Positions 5,355-11,605 of a stretch of 11,605 nt of DNA are shown here, piece by piece. This stretch comes from Comamonadaceae bacterium (GTDB taxonomy: Bacteria > Pseudomonadota > Gammaproteobacteria > Burkholderiales > Burkholderiaceae): the NCBI GenBank assembly GCA_947455875.1, contig CANGSD010000008.1:1-11605 (forward strand), given 5' to 3'. Every line of letters begins with the position of its first letter. Position 1 is the stretch's first letter. The notes under the pieces are model-generated. The model searched no databases. It was not told where the DNA came from and was given only the letters and a program-made list of their open reading frames with translations. The position numbers and the translations under genes were made by a program.

Positions 5355-6905
5355 ATGAGAATTCCACCACCGGTCTTGGCGCGCCTAGACCGTCAGCAGC
5401 TGCGGGGCATCCGGCGCGGCGTCGAGAAGGAGAGCCTGCGGGCGACTTCCGACGGCGCTTTGGCGACGACCCCGCATCCGAGTGCGCTGGGATCGGCTCT
5501 CACCCATCCGAACATCACCACCGACTACAGCGAGGCGCAGCTGGAGTTGATCACCGGCGTGCACGCGACCCCGCAGGCTTGCGTGGACGAACTGGCCCAG
5601 ATCCATCAGTTCACGCTGCGGGCCATGGGCCCGGAGATGCTGTGGGCCTCCAGCATGCCGTGCCGACTGCCGACCGAAGACGAGATCCCGATCGGGTACT
5701 ACGGCAGCTCCAATGTGGGCCAGGCCAAGAGCGTGTATCGCATGGGGCTGGCGCACCGCTATGGCCGGCGCATGCAGACGATCTCGGGCATTCATTACAA
5801 CTGGTCGATGCCGGGTGTGGGCAATGCGGACTACTTTGGCCTGATCCGCAATTTCCGTCGGCATGCCTTCCTGCTGCTGTATCTCTTGGGCGCCTCGCCG
5901 GCGCTCAACGCCTCTTTCATAGACGGACGTCCCCACGAGCTGCAGGCCCTGTCGGCCGACACCCTCTATTTGCCGCATGCCACGTCGCTGCGTATGGGGC
6001 GTCTGGGCTATCAGAGCGATGCCCAGGCCCGCCTGGCCGTGAGCTACAACGACCTCGATGGCTATGCCGCCTCGCTGCACGAGGCGCTGACGCGGCCCTA
6101 TCCGCCGTATGAGGCGATCGGCGTACGCGACGCGCAGGGCCGCTACCAGCAGCTGGCCACCACCTTGCTGCAGATCGAGAACGAGTTCTACGGCACCATC
6201 CGCCCCAAACGCAATATCTTTCCTGGCGAGCGTCCGCTGCACGCGCTGCGCGAACGCGGCGTCGAGTACGTCGAGGTGCGGCTGCTGGATCTCGATCCCT
6301 TCGAGCCGGTGGGCATCCACGTCCAAGCCATGCGCCTGATCGATGTCTTCCTGCTGCATTGCCTGCTGTCCGAGAGCCCGCTGGATACGCCGCAGGAGAT
6401 CGCGCAGATCGGCCGCAACCAGCACAAGACGGCGGCCTTCGGGCGCCAGCCGGGGCTGCAACTCGAGCGCGGACAGGGCTGGGTGGGCTTGTCCGAGTGG
6501 GGGCGCGAATTGCTGGACGCAATGGAGCCCATCGCCGGTGTGCTCGATGAGGCCGCGGGCGATGAAGCGCACCTACGCGCCGTACAGGACGCGCGTGATC
6601 TGCTCAAGGCGCCGCAGCGACTGCCGTCGGCCCGTGTGCTCGAGGCCATGAACCGCGACAGCCATTCCTTTTTGGGCTTCGGTCTCGAGCGCTCGCGCCT
6701 TGCGCGCGATCACCTGCTCGGATTGCCCTGGGATGAGAGCCTGCAGGCCCGCTTTGGCGCACTCAGCGCGCAGTCGATCCAGGAGCAGCAAAGGATCGAG
6801 GCGAACGATTCGATGCCCTTCGAGATCTACCGGCAGCAATACATCGCGCCCCAGCGCCTGGGTCTATCGCGCGGTGCAGTCGCGCCTTCGCTGGGGGCGC
6901 CGTAA
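5355..6905 (+). CDS. gshA: Glutamate-cysteine ligase (gamma-glutamylcysteine synthetase)
   Basis: This enzyme catalyses the first step of glutathione synthesis, the ATP-dependent joining of L-glutamate and L-cysteine in the cytoplasm. The product is 516 aa, close to E. coli GshA (518 aa), and I can follow family motifs throughout. These include RRGVEKESLR (20-29), the segment ITTDYSEAQLELIT (54-67), ISGIHYNWSMP around H147, and IENEFYGTIRPKR around 274-286, where E275, R283 and R286 belong to the nucleotide/metal region. The EYVEVRLLDLDPFEPVG block follows. ATG 5355 matches the family N-terminus and has a purine-rich stretch (GAAGAGAGAG) just upstream; an in-frame start at 5310 would add 15 residues. 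A small GGGC/GCCC hairpin (5333-5343) lies just before that purine stretch. The gene stands alone between two terminator-like hairpins, with no gshB in the window. Confidence 0.97.
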   Translation: MRIPPPVLARLDRQQLRGIRRGVEKESLRATSDGALATTPHPSALGSALTHPNITTDYSEAQLELITGVHATPQACVDELAQIHQFTLRAMGPEMLWASSMPCRLPTEDEIPIGYYGSSNVGQAKSVYRMGLAHRYGRRMQTISGIHYNWSMPGVGNADYFGLIRNFRRHAFLLLYLLGASPALNASFIDGRPHELQALSADTLYLPHATSLRMGRLGYQSDAQARLAVSYNDLDGYAASLHEALTRPYPPYEAIGVRDAQGRYQQLATTLLQIENEFYGTIRPKRNIFPGERPLHALRERGVEYVEVRLLDLDPFEPVGIHVQAMRLIDVFLLHCLLSESPLDTPQEIAQIGRNQHKTAAFGRQPGLQLERGQGWVGLSEWGRELLDAMEPIAGVLDEAAGDEAHLRAVQDARDLLKAPQRLPSARVLEAMNRDSHSFLGFGLERSRLARDHLLGLPWDESLQARFGALSAQSIQEQQRIEANDSMPFEIYRQQYIAPQRLGLSRGAVAPSLGAP

Positions 6906-6918
6906 GCGCGCGCGGCCC

Positions 6919-6946
6919 GGCGTCTGTCCCCTGAGGAACAGGCGCC
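6919..6946 (+). terminator. Imperfect hairpin downstream of gshA
   Basis: The 28 bases fold into a 9-bp stem (GGCGTCTGT with ACAGGCGCC, one G-T pair), one mismatch, 2 more pairs and a 4-base loop. It starts 14 bp after the gshA stop. TTG follows, not a true U-tract. Placement between two genes that look independently transcribed supports a terminator role. Confidence 0.45.
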
Positions 6947-7000
6947 TTGCACCGACCGGCGTAGAGTCTGGCGCGCAAAAAACAAAAGGAGCAAGGCAAT

Positions 7001-7906
7001 ATGGCACTCGATTTCAAGGCCCGCGTGGCCATCGTGACCGGTGCAGGCGGGGGCCTGGGTCGCCAGCATGCGCTGGCCCTGGCCGCGCGTGGCGCCAAGG
7101 TAGTGGTCAACGATCTGGGCGGGGACGTGCATGGCGCGGGCGGCTCGGTGAGCGCGGCACAGGCCGTGGTGGACGAGATCCGCGCCCGAGGCGGCGAGGC
7201 CATCGTCAACGGGGCCTCGGTCACGGATTTCGATGCGGTGCAAAAGATGGTGCAGCAGGCCATGGACACCTGGGGCCGCGTGGACATCGTCGTGAGCAAT
7301 GCCGGCATCCTGCGTGACAAGAGCTTTGCCAAGATGGAGTTGGCCGACTTCCGCCAAGTGCTGGACGTGCATCTCATGGGGGCTGTGCATTGCTGCAAGG
7401 CGGTGTGGCCGCACATGACGGCCCAGAAATACGGCCGTATCGTGTTGACCTCCTCGTCCTCGGGCCTGTATGGCAACTTCGGCCAGACCAATTACGGAGC
7501 GGCCAAGCTCGCCCTGGTGGGCCTGATGCAGACCTTGGCGCTCGAAGGCGCCAAGCACGACATCCGTGTGAACTGCCTGGCCCCCACCGCCGCCACGCGT
7601 ATGACGCAGGACCTGTTCCCGCCCGACATGCTGCAGGCCTTCGGCCCCGAGGCCGTGGTGCCGGCCATGCTGGTGCTGGCCAGTCAGGATGCGCCCACGC
7701 GCACCACGCTGTGCGCCGGTGCGGGCGCCTTCGAAGCGGCGCACATCACGCTCACGCACGGTGTGTATGTGGGCACCGGCGCGGACGCCGACGAACAACT
7801 AGCGGCCCGCTTGTCACAGGTGCTCGATCGCGCGCAGGAGACGGTGCCTGGCGGTGGCAACGCGCAGGGTGAGAACGAACTGCGGCTGGCGCGCGCGGGG
7901 CACTGA
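7001..7906 (+). CDS. Short-chain dehydrogenase, (3R)-hydroxyacyl-CoA dehydrogenase / MFE-2-like
   Basis: The product is a 301 aa cytoplasmic NAD(P)-dependent oxidoreductase. The Rossmann motif TGAGGGLGR is at 13-21. NDLGGD (37-42), with D38 at the end of strand 2, suggests NAD preference. NAG is at 100-102, and the catalytic set is S152, Y165 and K169 in YGAAK. The segments VHLMG (123-127), KYGRIVLTSSSSGLYGNFGQ and ATRMTQDLFP closely resemble the dehydrogenase part of peroxisomal multifunctional enzyme 2 (HSD17B4). That suggests oxidation of 3-hydroxyacyl-CoA in fatty-acid or related acyl-CoA breakdown. Unlike MFE-2 it has no hydratase or SCP2 domain, only a tail of about 60 residues. His124 sits where many SDRs have the structural Asn, as in MFE-2. 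AAAGGAG at 6985-6991 sets the start. It converges on glnS with 18 bp between stops. The exact substrate is not fixed by sequence. Confidence 0.9.
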   Translation: MALDFKARVAIVTGAGGGLGRQHALALAARGAKVVVNDLGGDVHGAGGSVSAAQAVVDEIRARGGEAIVNGASVTDFDAVQKMVQQAMDTWGRVDIVVSNAGILRDKSFAKMELADFRQVLDVHLMGAVHCCKAVWPHMTAQKYGRIVLTSSSSGLYGNFGQTNYGAAKLALVGLMQTLALEGAKHDIRVNCLAPTAATRMTQDLFPPDMLQAFGPEAVVPAMLVLASQDAPTRTTLCAGAGAFEAAHITLTHGVYVGTGADADEQLAARLSQVLDRAQETVPGGGNAQGENELRLARAGH

Positions 7907-7914
7907 GGCCCCCG
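7896..7914. terminator. Hairpin at the convergent end of the SDR and glnS genes
   Basis: GGGGC (7897-7901) can pair with GCCCC (7908-7912) around ACTGAG, or CGGGG (7896-7900) with CCCCG (7910-7914). The hairpin spans the SDR stop codon, and a T-rich run GTTTATTT follows at 7923-7930 on the plus strand. Because the stem reads both ways it could serve both genes, but it is short. Confidence 0.35.
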
Positions 7915-7924
7915 ACCTGAGCGT

Positions 7925-9718
7925 TTATTTCGCCCAGTTGTCTTTCAGGCCGGTGGTGCGGTTGAACACCAGCCCCTGGGCGCTGTGATCGACGCGGTCG
8001 GCCACGAAGTAGCCGTGCCGCTCGAATTGGAATTTGGCATCGGCCTGGGCCCGGGCCAGTGAGGGTTCGACCCAGGCGCTCACCGTCTTCAGGCTGTCGG
8101 GGTTGATCTCCTGCAGGAAATCGCGCTCGCCGGTGTCGGGCTGGGGCACGGTGAAGAGGCGGTCGTACAGGCGCACCTGCGCGCGCACGCCGTCGCTGGC
8201 CCCTACCCAGGTGATCACGCCCTTGGCCTTGACGCTGTCGCTGCCCGGGGTGCCGCTCTTGGTGTCGGGGATCAGGCGGGCGTGCACGGTCTGCACCTGG
8301 CCGCCTGCATCGGTGTCGGCGCCCACACACTCGACCACATAGCCGTACTTCAGGCGCACTTTGTTGCCAGGGAAAAGGCGGTTGTAGCCCTTGGGCGGTA
8401 CGGCCTCATAGTCGCCGCGCTCGATCCACAGTTCGCGGCCAAAGCGAAATTCACGTTGACCGCGCTCGGGATGGTGCGGGTGCACCGGGGCGACGCAGGG
8501 CTCGAGGTGGTCTGCGCCCATCACCTCGTCCCAGTTGTCGATCACGAGCCGGACGGGGTCGAGCACCGCCATCGCGCGGGCGGCGCGGGGGTCGAGGTCG
8601 TCGCGCAGGGCGATCTCCAGGGTGCTGAAGTCGATCCAGCCATGGGCCTTGGTCACGCCGATGCGTTCGGCAAACAGCTGCAGGCTCTCGGGCGTGTAGC
8701 CGCGTCGGCGCAGGCCGACGATGGTGGGCATGCGCGGATCGTCCCAGCCACTGACATGGCGCTCGTCGACCAGCTGTTTGAGCTTGCGCTTGCTGGTGAC
8801 GACGTAGGTGAGGTTCAGGCGGGCGAATTCGTACTGGCGCGGCTGCGGCGCGTTGATCAGGCCCCTTTCGCGCAGGCGATCGAGCAGCCAGTCGTAGAAG
8901 GGGCGCTGGTCTTCAAATTCGAGGGTGCAGATGCTGTGGGTGATGTTCTCGAGCGCGTCTTCGATGGGATGCGCGAACGTGTACATCGGGTAGATGCACC
9001 AATCGTTGCCCGTGTGGTGGTGCTCGGCATGCTTGATGCGGTACAGGGCTGGGTCGCGCATGTTCAGGTTGGGGCTGGCCATGTCGATCTTGGCGCGTAG
9101 CACGGCGGCGCCATCGGGCAGTTGGCCCTCGCGCATCTGGCGAAAGCGTGTCAGGTTGTCCTGTGGTGTGCGGGTGCGATAGGGGCTGTCCGTGCCGGGC
9201 TTGCTGAAGTCGCCGCGATGGGCGCGCATCTGCTCGGGGGTTTGCTCGTCGACATAGGCCAGTCCGGCCTCGATCAGGGACTCGGCGGCGCGGTACATGA
9301 AGTCAAAGTAGTCGCTGGCCTGATACAGATGCGAGGTGCCGTGGGCGTCCCACGAGAACCCGAGCCATCGCACGGCATCCAGGATGCCGTCCACATACTC
9401 CTGGTCTTCCTTCTCGGGATTGGTGTCGTCAAAGCGCATGTGGCACACCCCGCCGTAGTCGCGGGCCAGCCCGAAGTTCAGGCAGATGCTCTTGGCGTGG
9501 CCCACATGCAGGTAGCCATTGGGCTCGGGCGGGAAGCGGGTGCGTATGCGGGCGGGGTCGGGGGCACCCGCCTGGTGGGTGTCGGCGTCTGCCGGGTGGC
9601 CCGCCCAATGGCGTTGCGCATAGGTGCCCTGCTCCAGATCGCGATCAATGATCTGGCGCAGGAAGTTGCTGATCTTGGCACCTTCCGGAGTGGACGCGGA
9701 GTCTGTGGGGGCAGTCAT
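7925..9718 (-). CDS. glnS: Glutaminyl-tRNA synthetase
   Basis: This cytoplasmic class I aminoacyl-tRNA synthetase charges tRNA-Gln with glutamine. The product is 597 aa, slightly longer than E. coli GlnRS (about 554 aa). The N-terminus ISNFLRQIIDRDL (16-28) is typical. The ATP-binding HIGH motif appears as HVGH at 71-74 within RFPPEPNGYLHVGHAKS. The KMSKS equivalent is VTSKR at 307-311, with Thr where the E. coli enzyme has Met. GlnRS-specific segments include MRFDDTNPEKEDQEYVD, HHHTGNDWCIYPMYTFAHPI and RPFYDWLLDRL, followed by the C-terminal anticodon-binding beta-barrels (DYEAVPPKGYNRL, FNRTTGLKDNWAK). The extra length is mainly an insert around residues 40-57 and C-terminal loops. The ATG at 9718 has no Shine-Dalgarno, and a TAAAAT hexamer lies 9 bp upstream. 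The gene stands alone, convergent with the SDR and divergent from the aldolase-family gene. Confidence 0.98.
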   Translation of the reverse strand: MTAPTDSASTPEGAKISNFLRQIIDRDLEQGTYAQRHWAGHPADADTHQAGAPDPARIRTRFPPEPNGYLHVGHAKSICLNFGLARDYGGVCHMRFDDTNPEKEDQEYVDGILDAVRWLGFSWDAHGTSHLYQASDYFDFMYRAAESLIEAGLAYVDEQTPEQMRAHRGDFSKPGTDSPYRTRTPQDNLTRFRQMREGQLPDGAAVLRAKIDMASPNLNMRDPALYRIKHAEHHHTGNDWCIYPMYTFAHPIEDALENITHSICTLEFEDQRPFYDWLLDRLRERGLINAPQPRQYEFARLNLTYVVTSKRKLKQLVDERHVSGWDDPRMPTIVGLRRRGYTPESLQLFAERIGVTKAHGWIDFSTLEIALRDDLDPRAARAMAVLDPVRLVIDNWDEVMGADHLEPCVAPVHPHHPERGQREFRFGRELWIERGDYEAVPPKGYNRLFPGNKVRLKYGYVVECVGADTDAGGQVQTVHARLIPDTKSGTPGSDSVKAKGVITWVGASDGVRAQVRLYDRLFTVPQPDTGERDFLQEINPDSLKTVSAWVEPSLARAQADAKFQFERHGYFVADRVDHSAQGLVFNRTTGLKDNWAK

Positions 9719-9727
9719 AAGCGTCCG

Positions 9728-9733
9728 ATTTTA
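9728..9733 (-). promoter_or_regulatory. -10-like hexamer (TAAAAT) immediately upstream of glnS
   Basis: Read on the minus strand, TAAAAT matches TATAAT at five of six positions and ends 9 bases before the glnS ATG. Initiation about 7 bases downstream would leave a leader of only a few bases. The -35 side is poor: TTGCGT lies upstream, but with about 14 bases of spacing. Confidence 0.45.
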
Positions 9734-9807
9734 GGCGGGCCGAGTGAACGCAAGGGCTGTGGTACAAGTTTGGGGCTTAAGACCCTCGCAAAAGCATTCG
9801 CCGGCAC

Positions 9808-9813
9808 AAGGAG
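9808..9813 (+). promoter_or_regulatory. Ribosome-binding site that fixes the aldolase-family start
   Basis: AAGGAG is followed by 8 bases and then ATG 9822. It decides this start over the in-frame ATG at 9744, which would add 26 residues that do not fit the family and would begin only 25 bp from the glnS start. Confidence 0.75.
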
Positions 9814-9821
9814 ACCGCCCC

Positions 9822-10583
9822 ATGACATCCCTTGGGACATTGCACCCCGAAGAACACGCTGCACGCGTGCAGTTGGCGGCCTGCTATCGCATCTTCGACA
9901 TGCTGGGGTGGACGGAGATGATCTACAACCACATCACGCTGCGTCTGCCCGATAGCGTCACCGGTGGAAAAAAACATTTCCTGATCAACCCCTTCGGCCT
10001 GCATTACAGCGAGGTCACGGCCAGTAATCTGCTCAAGATCGATGTCCAGGGCAATAAGCTCGATGACAGCCCCTGGGGCGCCAATCCCGCCGGATTCACT
10101 GTGCACTCGGCGATCCACGAGCACATTCCCCAGGCGCACTGCGTGATGCACACGCACACCACCGCCGGCCTGGCGGTGGCCTGCACCGCCACGGGTCTGG
10201 CCCAGAACAACTTCTACTCCGCACAGCTCGGTGGCATGGTGGCTTATCACGATTTCGAAGGCATTACCGTCCACGCCGAGGAGGCGCCTCGCCTGCTGAA
10301 AAATATGGGCAACCGCCCCCTGATGATTTTGCGTAATCACGGGCTATTGGCCTGGGGCCAGACCTTGCCCTTGACGCTGGCCCGCTTGTGGACCCTGCAG
10401 CGTGCCTGCGAGATCCAGGTCGCCCAGGCGGCCCTGGGCCCCGCGCTTGCTATTTCGGACGACATCGTGCGCAAGACCACCGGCGACGCCTTGCAGTGGG
10501 ATACGCGTTTTGGCGCCGGCCAGGATGTTTTTGACGCTCTCGTGCGCCGTGTGGACCGTATCGACGATTCCTACAAGCGCTAA
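9822..10583 (+). CDS. Class II aldolase/adducin family protein
   Basis: The product is 253 aa in one class II aldolase/adducin domain (fuculose-1-phosphate aldolase fold), cytoplasmic, with no signal peptide. Likely metal ligands are H110 and H112 in VMHTHTTAG and H173 in NHGLLAWG. Family segments AACYRIFDMLGWTEMIYNHI (20-39), INPFGLHYSEVTASNLLKID and FTVHSAIHEHIPQAH are also clear. Relatives include sugar-phosphate aldolases, decarboxylases of unknown substrate and the non-enzymatic adducin head, so the reaction cannot be named. In my manual alignment to FucA, the position of its catalytic Glu73 falls on a Gly in NPAGF, near residue 92, which argues against ordinary fuculose-phosphate aldolase activity. 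No sugar kinase, isomerase or transporter gene is beside it. It diverges from glnS, and no clear promoter was found in 9719-9807. Confidence 0.9.
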   Translation: MTSLGTLHPEEHAARVQLAACYRIFDMLGWTEMIYNHITLRLPDSVTGGKKHFLINPFGLHYSEVTASNLLKIDVQGNKLDDSPWGANPAGFTVHSAIHEHIPQAHCVMHTHTTAGLAVACTATGLAQNNFYSAQLGGMVAYHDFEGITVHAEEAPRLLKNMGNRPLMILRNHGLLAWGQTLPLTLARLWTLQRACEIQVAQAALGPALAISDDIVRKTTGDALQWDTRFGAGQDVFDALVRRVDRIDDSYKR

Positions 10584-10637
10584 GTCCCGTCATTGTCCTG
10601 CCGCCGGTGACCCGTAGGACACATCCCCGACCCAACA

Positions 10638-10652
10638 CGGCCTGATGGGCCG
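10638..10652 (+). terminator. First hairpin downstream of the aldolase-family gene
   Basis: CGGCC (10638-10642) pairs with GGCCG (10648-10652) around a 5-base loop, about 55 bp after the stop codon. No T-run follows. It may act with the next hairpin. Confidence 0.3.
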
Positions 10653-10659
10653 GGCGTGC

Positions 10660-10680
10660 AGGGGCCTTCGTCCCCTTTCT
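10660..10680 (+). terminator. Likely intrinsic terminator before the macA-like gene
   Basis: AGGGG (10660-10664) pairs with CCCCT (10672-10676) around the loop CCTTCGT, and TTCT follows directly. A GC stem followed by T-rich DNA is the best intrinsic-terminator shape in the window. Its end abuts the TACAAT hexamer of the next gene. Confidence 0.45.
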
Positions 10681-10685
10681 ACAAT
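10680..10685 (+). promoter_or_regulatory. -10 hexamer (TACAAT) placed to start transcription at the macA-like ATG
   Basis: TACAAT matches the -10 consensus at five of six positions, and six bases separate it from the ATG at 10692. Normal spacing puts the transcript start at or within a base or two of that ATG. There is no Shine-Dalgarno in the short gap (GCGTAG) and no clear -35. Confidence 0.45.
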
Positions 10686-10691
10686 GCGTAG

Positions 10692-11605
10692 ATGAAGAAC
10701 ACGTTCTCCTGGAAGCTGTGGGTCCTGTTGGTGGTCCTGGCGCTGGCGGTGGCGGGCGGCGTGGCGTGGTGGATGCAGGACCAGACGCCCGCGGTCACCT
10801 ACCGCACCGGCCTGATTGAACAGGGCCCTTTGCAGGCGACGGTGTCCGCCTCCGGCACGGTCAATCCGGTGAGCCAGGTCTCGGTGGGCACCCAGGTCTC
10901 GGGCCAGATCAAGGACCTGCTCGTGGACTTCAACAGCGAGGTGCGGGCTGGGCAGTTGATCGCCCTGATCGACCCCGAGACCTTTGAGTACCGCGTGCGC
11001 CAGGCCCAGGCCGATGTGGACGCCGCCCAGGCCGCCGTCCTGACCGCGCAGGCCAATGGGGCAGCCGCCCGGGCTGCGGTGTCGCGCGCCCAGGTGGACC
11101 TCAGCGAAGCGCGCCGCGACCTCGATCGCAAGCGCATGCTGGTGGCCCGCGAGTTCATCGCCAAGAGCGAGGCCGAGAAGGCCGAGGCTTTGGTCAATAC
11201 CAGCGCCGAAGCGCTCAAGTCCGTGCAGGCCCAGTTGGGTGTGGCGGATGCCCAGGTCAAGAGCGCACAGGCGAACGTGGCCCAGCGCCAGGCGGGGTTG
11301 GCGCAGGCCCGAGTCGATCTGGCGCGCACCCGCATCGTCTCGCCGGTCAACGGCATCGTGATCAAGCGCGCGGTAGAAAAAGGCCAAACCGTGGCGGCCA
11401 GCCTGCAGGCGCCCGAGTTGTTCGTGATCGCGCAGAACCTGCAAGACATGCAGGTGGAGGCCAGCGTCGACGAGAGCGACATCGGCCGCATCCGCCCCGG
11501 CCAGAAAGCCACCTTCACCGTCGATGCCTTCCCGGGCCAGGGCTTTGAGGGCGAGATCCGTCAGGTGCGCAAGGCCGCCCAGAACGTCTCCAATGTGGTG
11601 ACCTA
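10692..11605 (+). CDS. macA: MacA-like periplasmic efflux adaptor (HlyD/RND membrane-fusion family), 3' end beyond window
   Basis: 304 codons are present and the frame is still open at the right edge; a full MacA is roughly 370-400 aa. MKNTFSWK precedes one hydrophobic segment (residues 9-27), giving an inner-membrane anchor with the rest in the periplasm. Then come the first half of the lipoyl/biotinyl-like domain (VSASGTVNPVSQVSVGTQVS to about 94) and a long Ala/Gln/Arg-rich alpha-helical coiled-coil hairpin (about 95-212). The second lipoyl half follows (RIVSPVNGIVIKRAVEKGQT), then the start of the beta-barrel (QVEASVDESDIGRIRPGQKA). Such adaptors link an inner-membrane pump to a TolC-type channel. 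The barrel sequence and the GQTVAA..QAPELFVIA segment look most like MacA of MacAB ABC exporters, so a macB-like gene is expected next. An RND-pump adaptor is the alternative. No Shine-Dalgarno precedes the ATG. Confidence 0.88.
   Translation, partial: MKNTFSWKLWVLLVVLALAVAGGVAWWMQDQTPAVTYRTGLIEQGPLQATVSASGTVNPVSQVSVGTQVSGQIKDLLVDFNSEVRAGQLIALIDPETFEYRVRQAQADVDAAQAAVLTAQANGAAARAAVSRAQVDLSEARRDLDRKRMLVAREFIAKSEAEKAEALVNTSAEALKSVQAQLGVADAQVKSAQANVAQRQAGLAQARVDLARTRIVSPVNGIVIKRAVEKGQTVAASLQAPELFVIAQNLQDMQVEASVDESDIGRIRPGQKATFTVDAFPGQGFEGEIRQVRKAAQNVSNVVT

Noticed and set aside
5385..6572. Minus-strand open frame of 395 codons opposite gshA
   Set aside because: gshA is unmistakable throughout. 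The antisense frame is open only because GC-rich codons give few stops.
6947..6967. TTGCAC and TAGAGT as a promoter for the SDR gene
   Set aside because: The spacing between hexamers is only 9 bases, far from the 16-18 expected, and the -10 match is poor.
6827..7798. Minus-strand open frame of 323 codons opposite the gshA end and the SDR
   Set aside because: It crosses the gene boundary and intergenic hairpin and has no domain or ribosome-binding site.
8282..9955. Plus-strand open frames of 272 and 277 codons opposite glnS
   Set aside because: They are antisense to a complete glnS, and the second even runs into the aldolase-family gene in another frame.
10590..11444. Minus-strand open frame of 284 codons opposite the macA-like gene
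   Set aside because: It is the complement of the coiled-coil region; the plus-strand reading has the full adaptor domain order.
1..11605. CRISPR arrays, tRNA/rRNA genes, insertion sequences, prophage, toxin-antitoxin or defence genes
   Set aside because: None was recognised by reading both strands. There are no spaced direct repeats, no transposase or integrase motifs and no shift in gene style that would mark an island.

Overview
The window is GC-rich, densely coded chromosomal DNA. It most resembles a betaproteobacterium of the order Burkholderiales, possibly Alcaligenaceae (Bordetella/Achromobacter-like). That placement is inferred from codon bias, from folK following what looks like the end of pcnB, from a GshA of the proteobacterial 516-518 aa type, and from a methyltransferase family I associate with beta-proteobacteria. 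No rRNA, tRNA, CRISPR array, insertion sequence, prophage gene or attachment site was seen. Every gap between genes is shorter than about 125 bp.

Layout, left to right. Positions 1-53 hold a Gly/Ala-rich protein tail, probably pcnB, followed by folK (+, folate synthesis). Convergent to folK is a two-gene minus-strand operon, 2573 down to 574. It encodes a c4-like diheme cytochrome c and a triheme alcohol-dehydrogenase-type cytochrome c, which overlap by ATGA. No dehydrogenase gene is in view. Divergent from it on the plus strand are an uncharacterised class I methyltransferase with an NPPW motif, an exported YkuD-type L,D-transpeptidase-like protein with an SYGC active site, and a small secreted Ser/Gly/Thr-rich low-complexity protein. 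Next come gshA (glutathione synthesis) and a stand-alone short-chain dehydrogenase of the MFE-2 / (3R)-hydroxyacyl-CoA dehydrogenase type. glnS (-) converges on that dehydrogenase. A class II aldolase/adducin-family gene diverges from glnS. The window ends inside a MacA-like efflux adaptor that continues past the right edge.

The genes are mostly separate housekeeping or metabolic units rather than one pathway. The clear multi-gene unit is the cytochrome pair; the macA-like gene probably starts an export operon beyond the window. Several genes appear separated by GC-rich hairpins that could act as terminators, most lacking a strong U-tract. glnS and the macA-like gene have good -10-like hexamers so close to the ATG that leaderless or nearly leaderless transcripts are plausible.

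I looked for a novel multi-gene system and did not find one. The points most worth a second look are the orphan five-heme cytochrome pair, the methyltransferase of unknown substrate, the SYGC transpeptidase-like protein, the low-complexity secreted protein, the aldolase-family protein that may lack the usual acid/base Glu, and the two possible leaderless starts.
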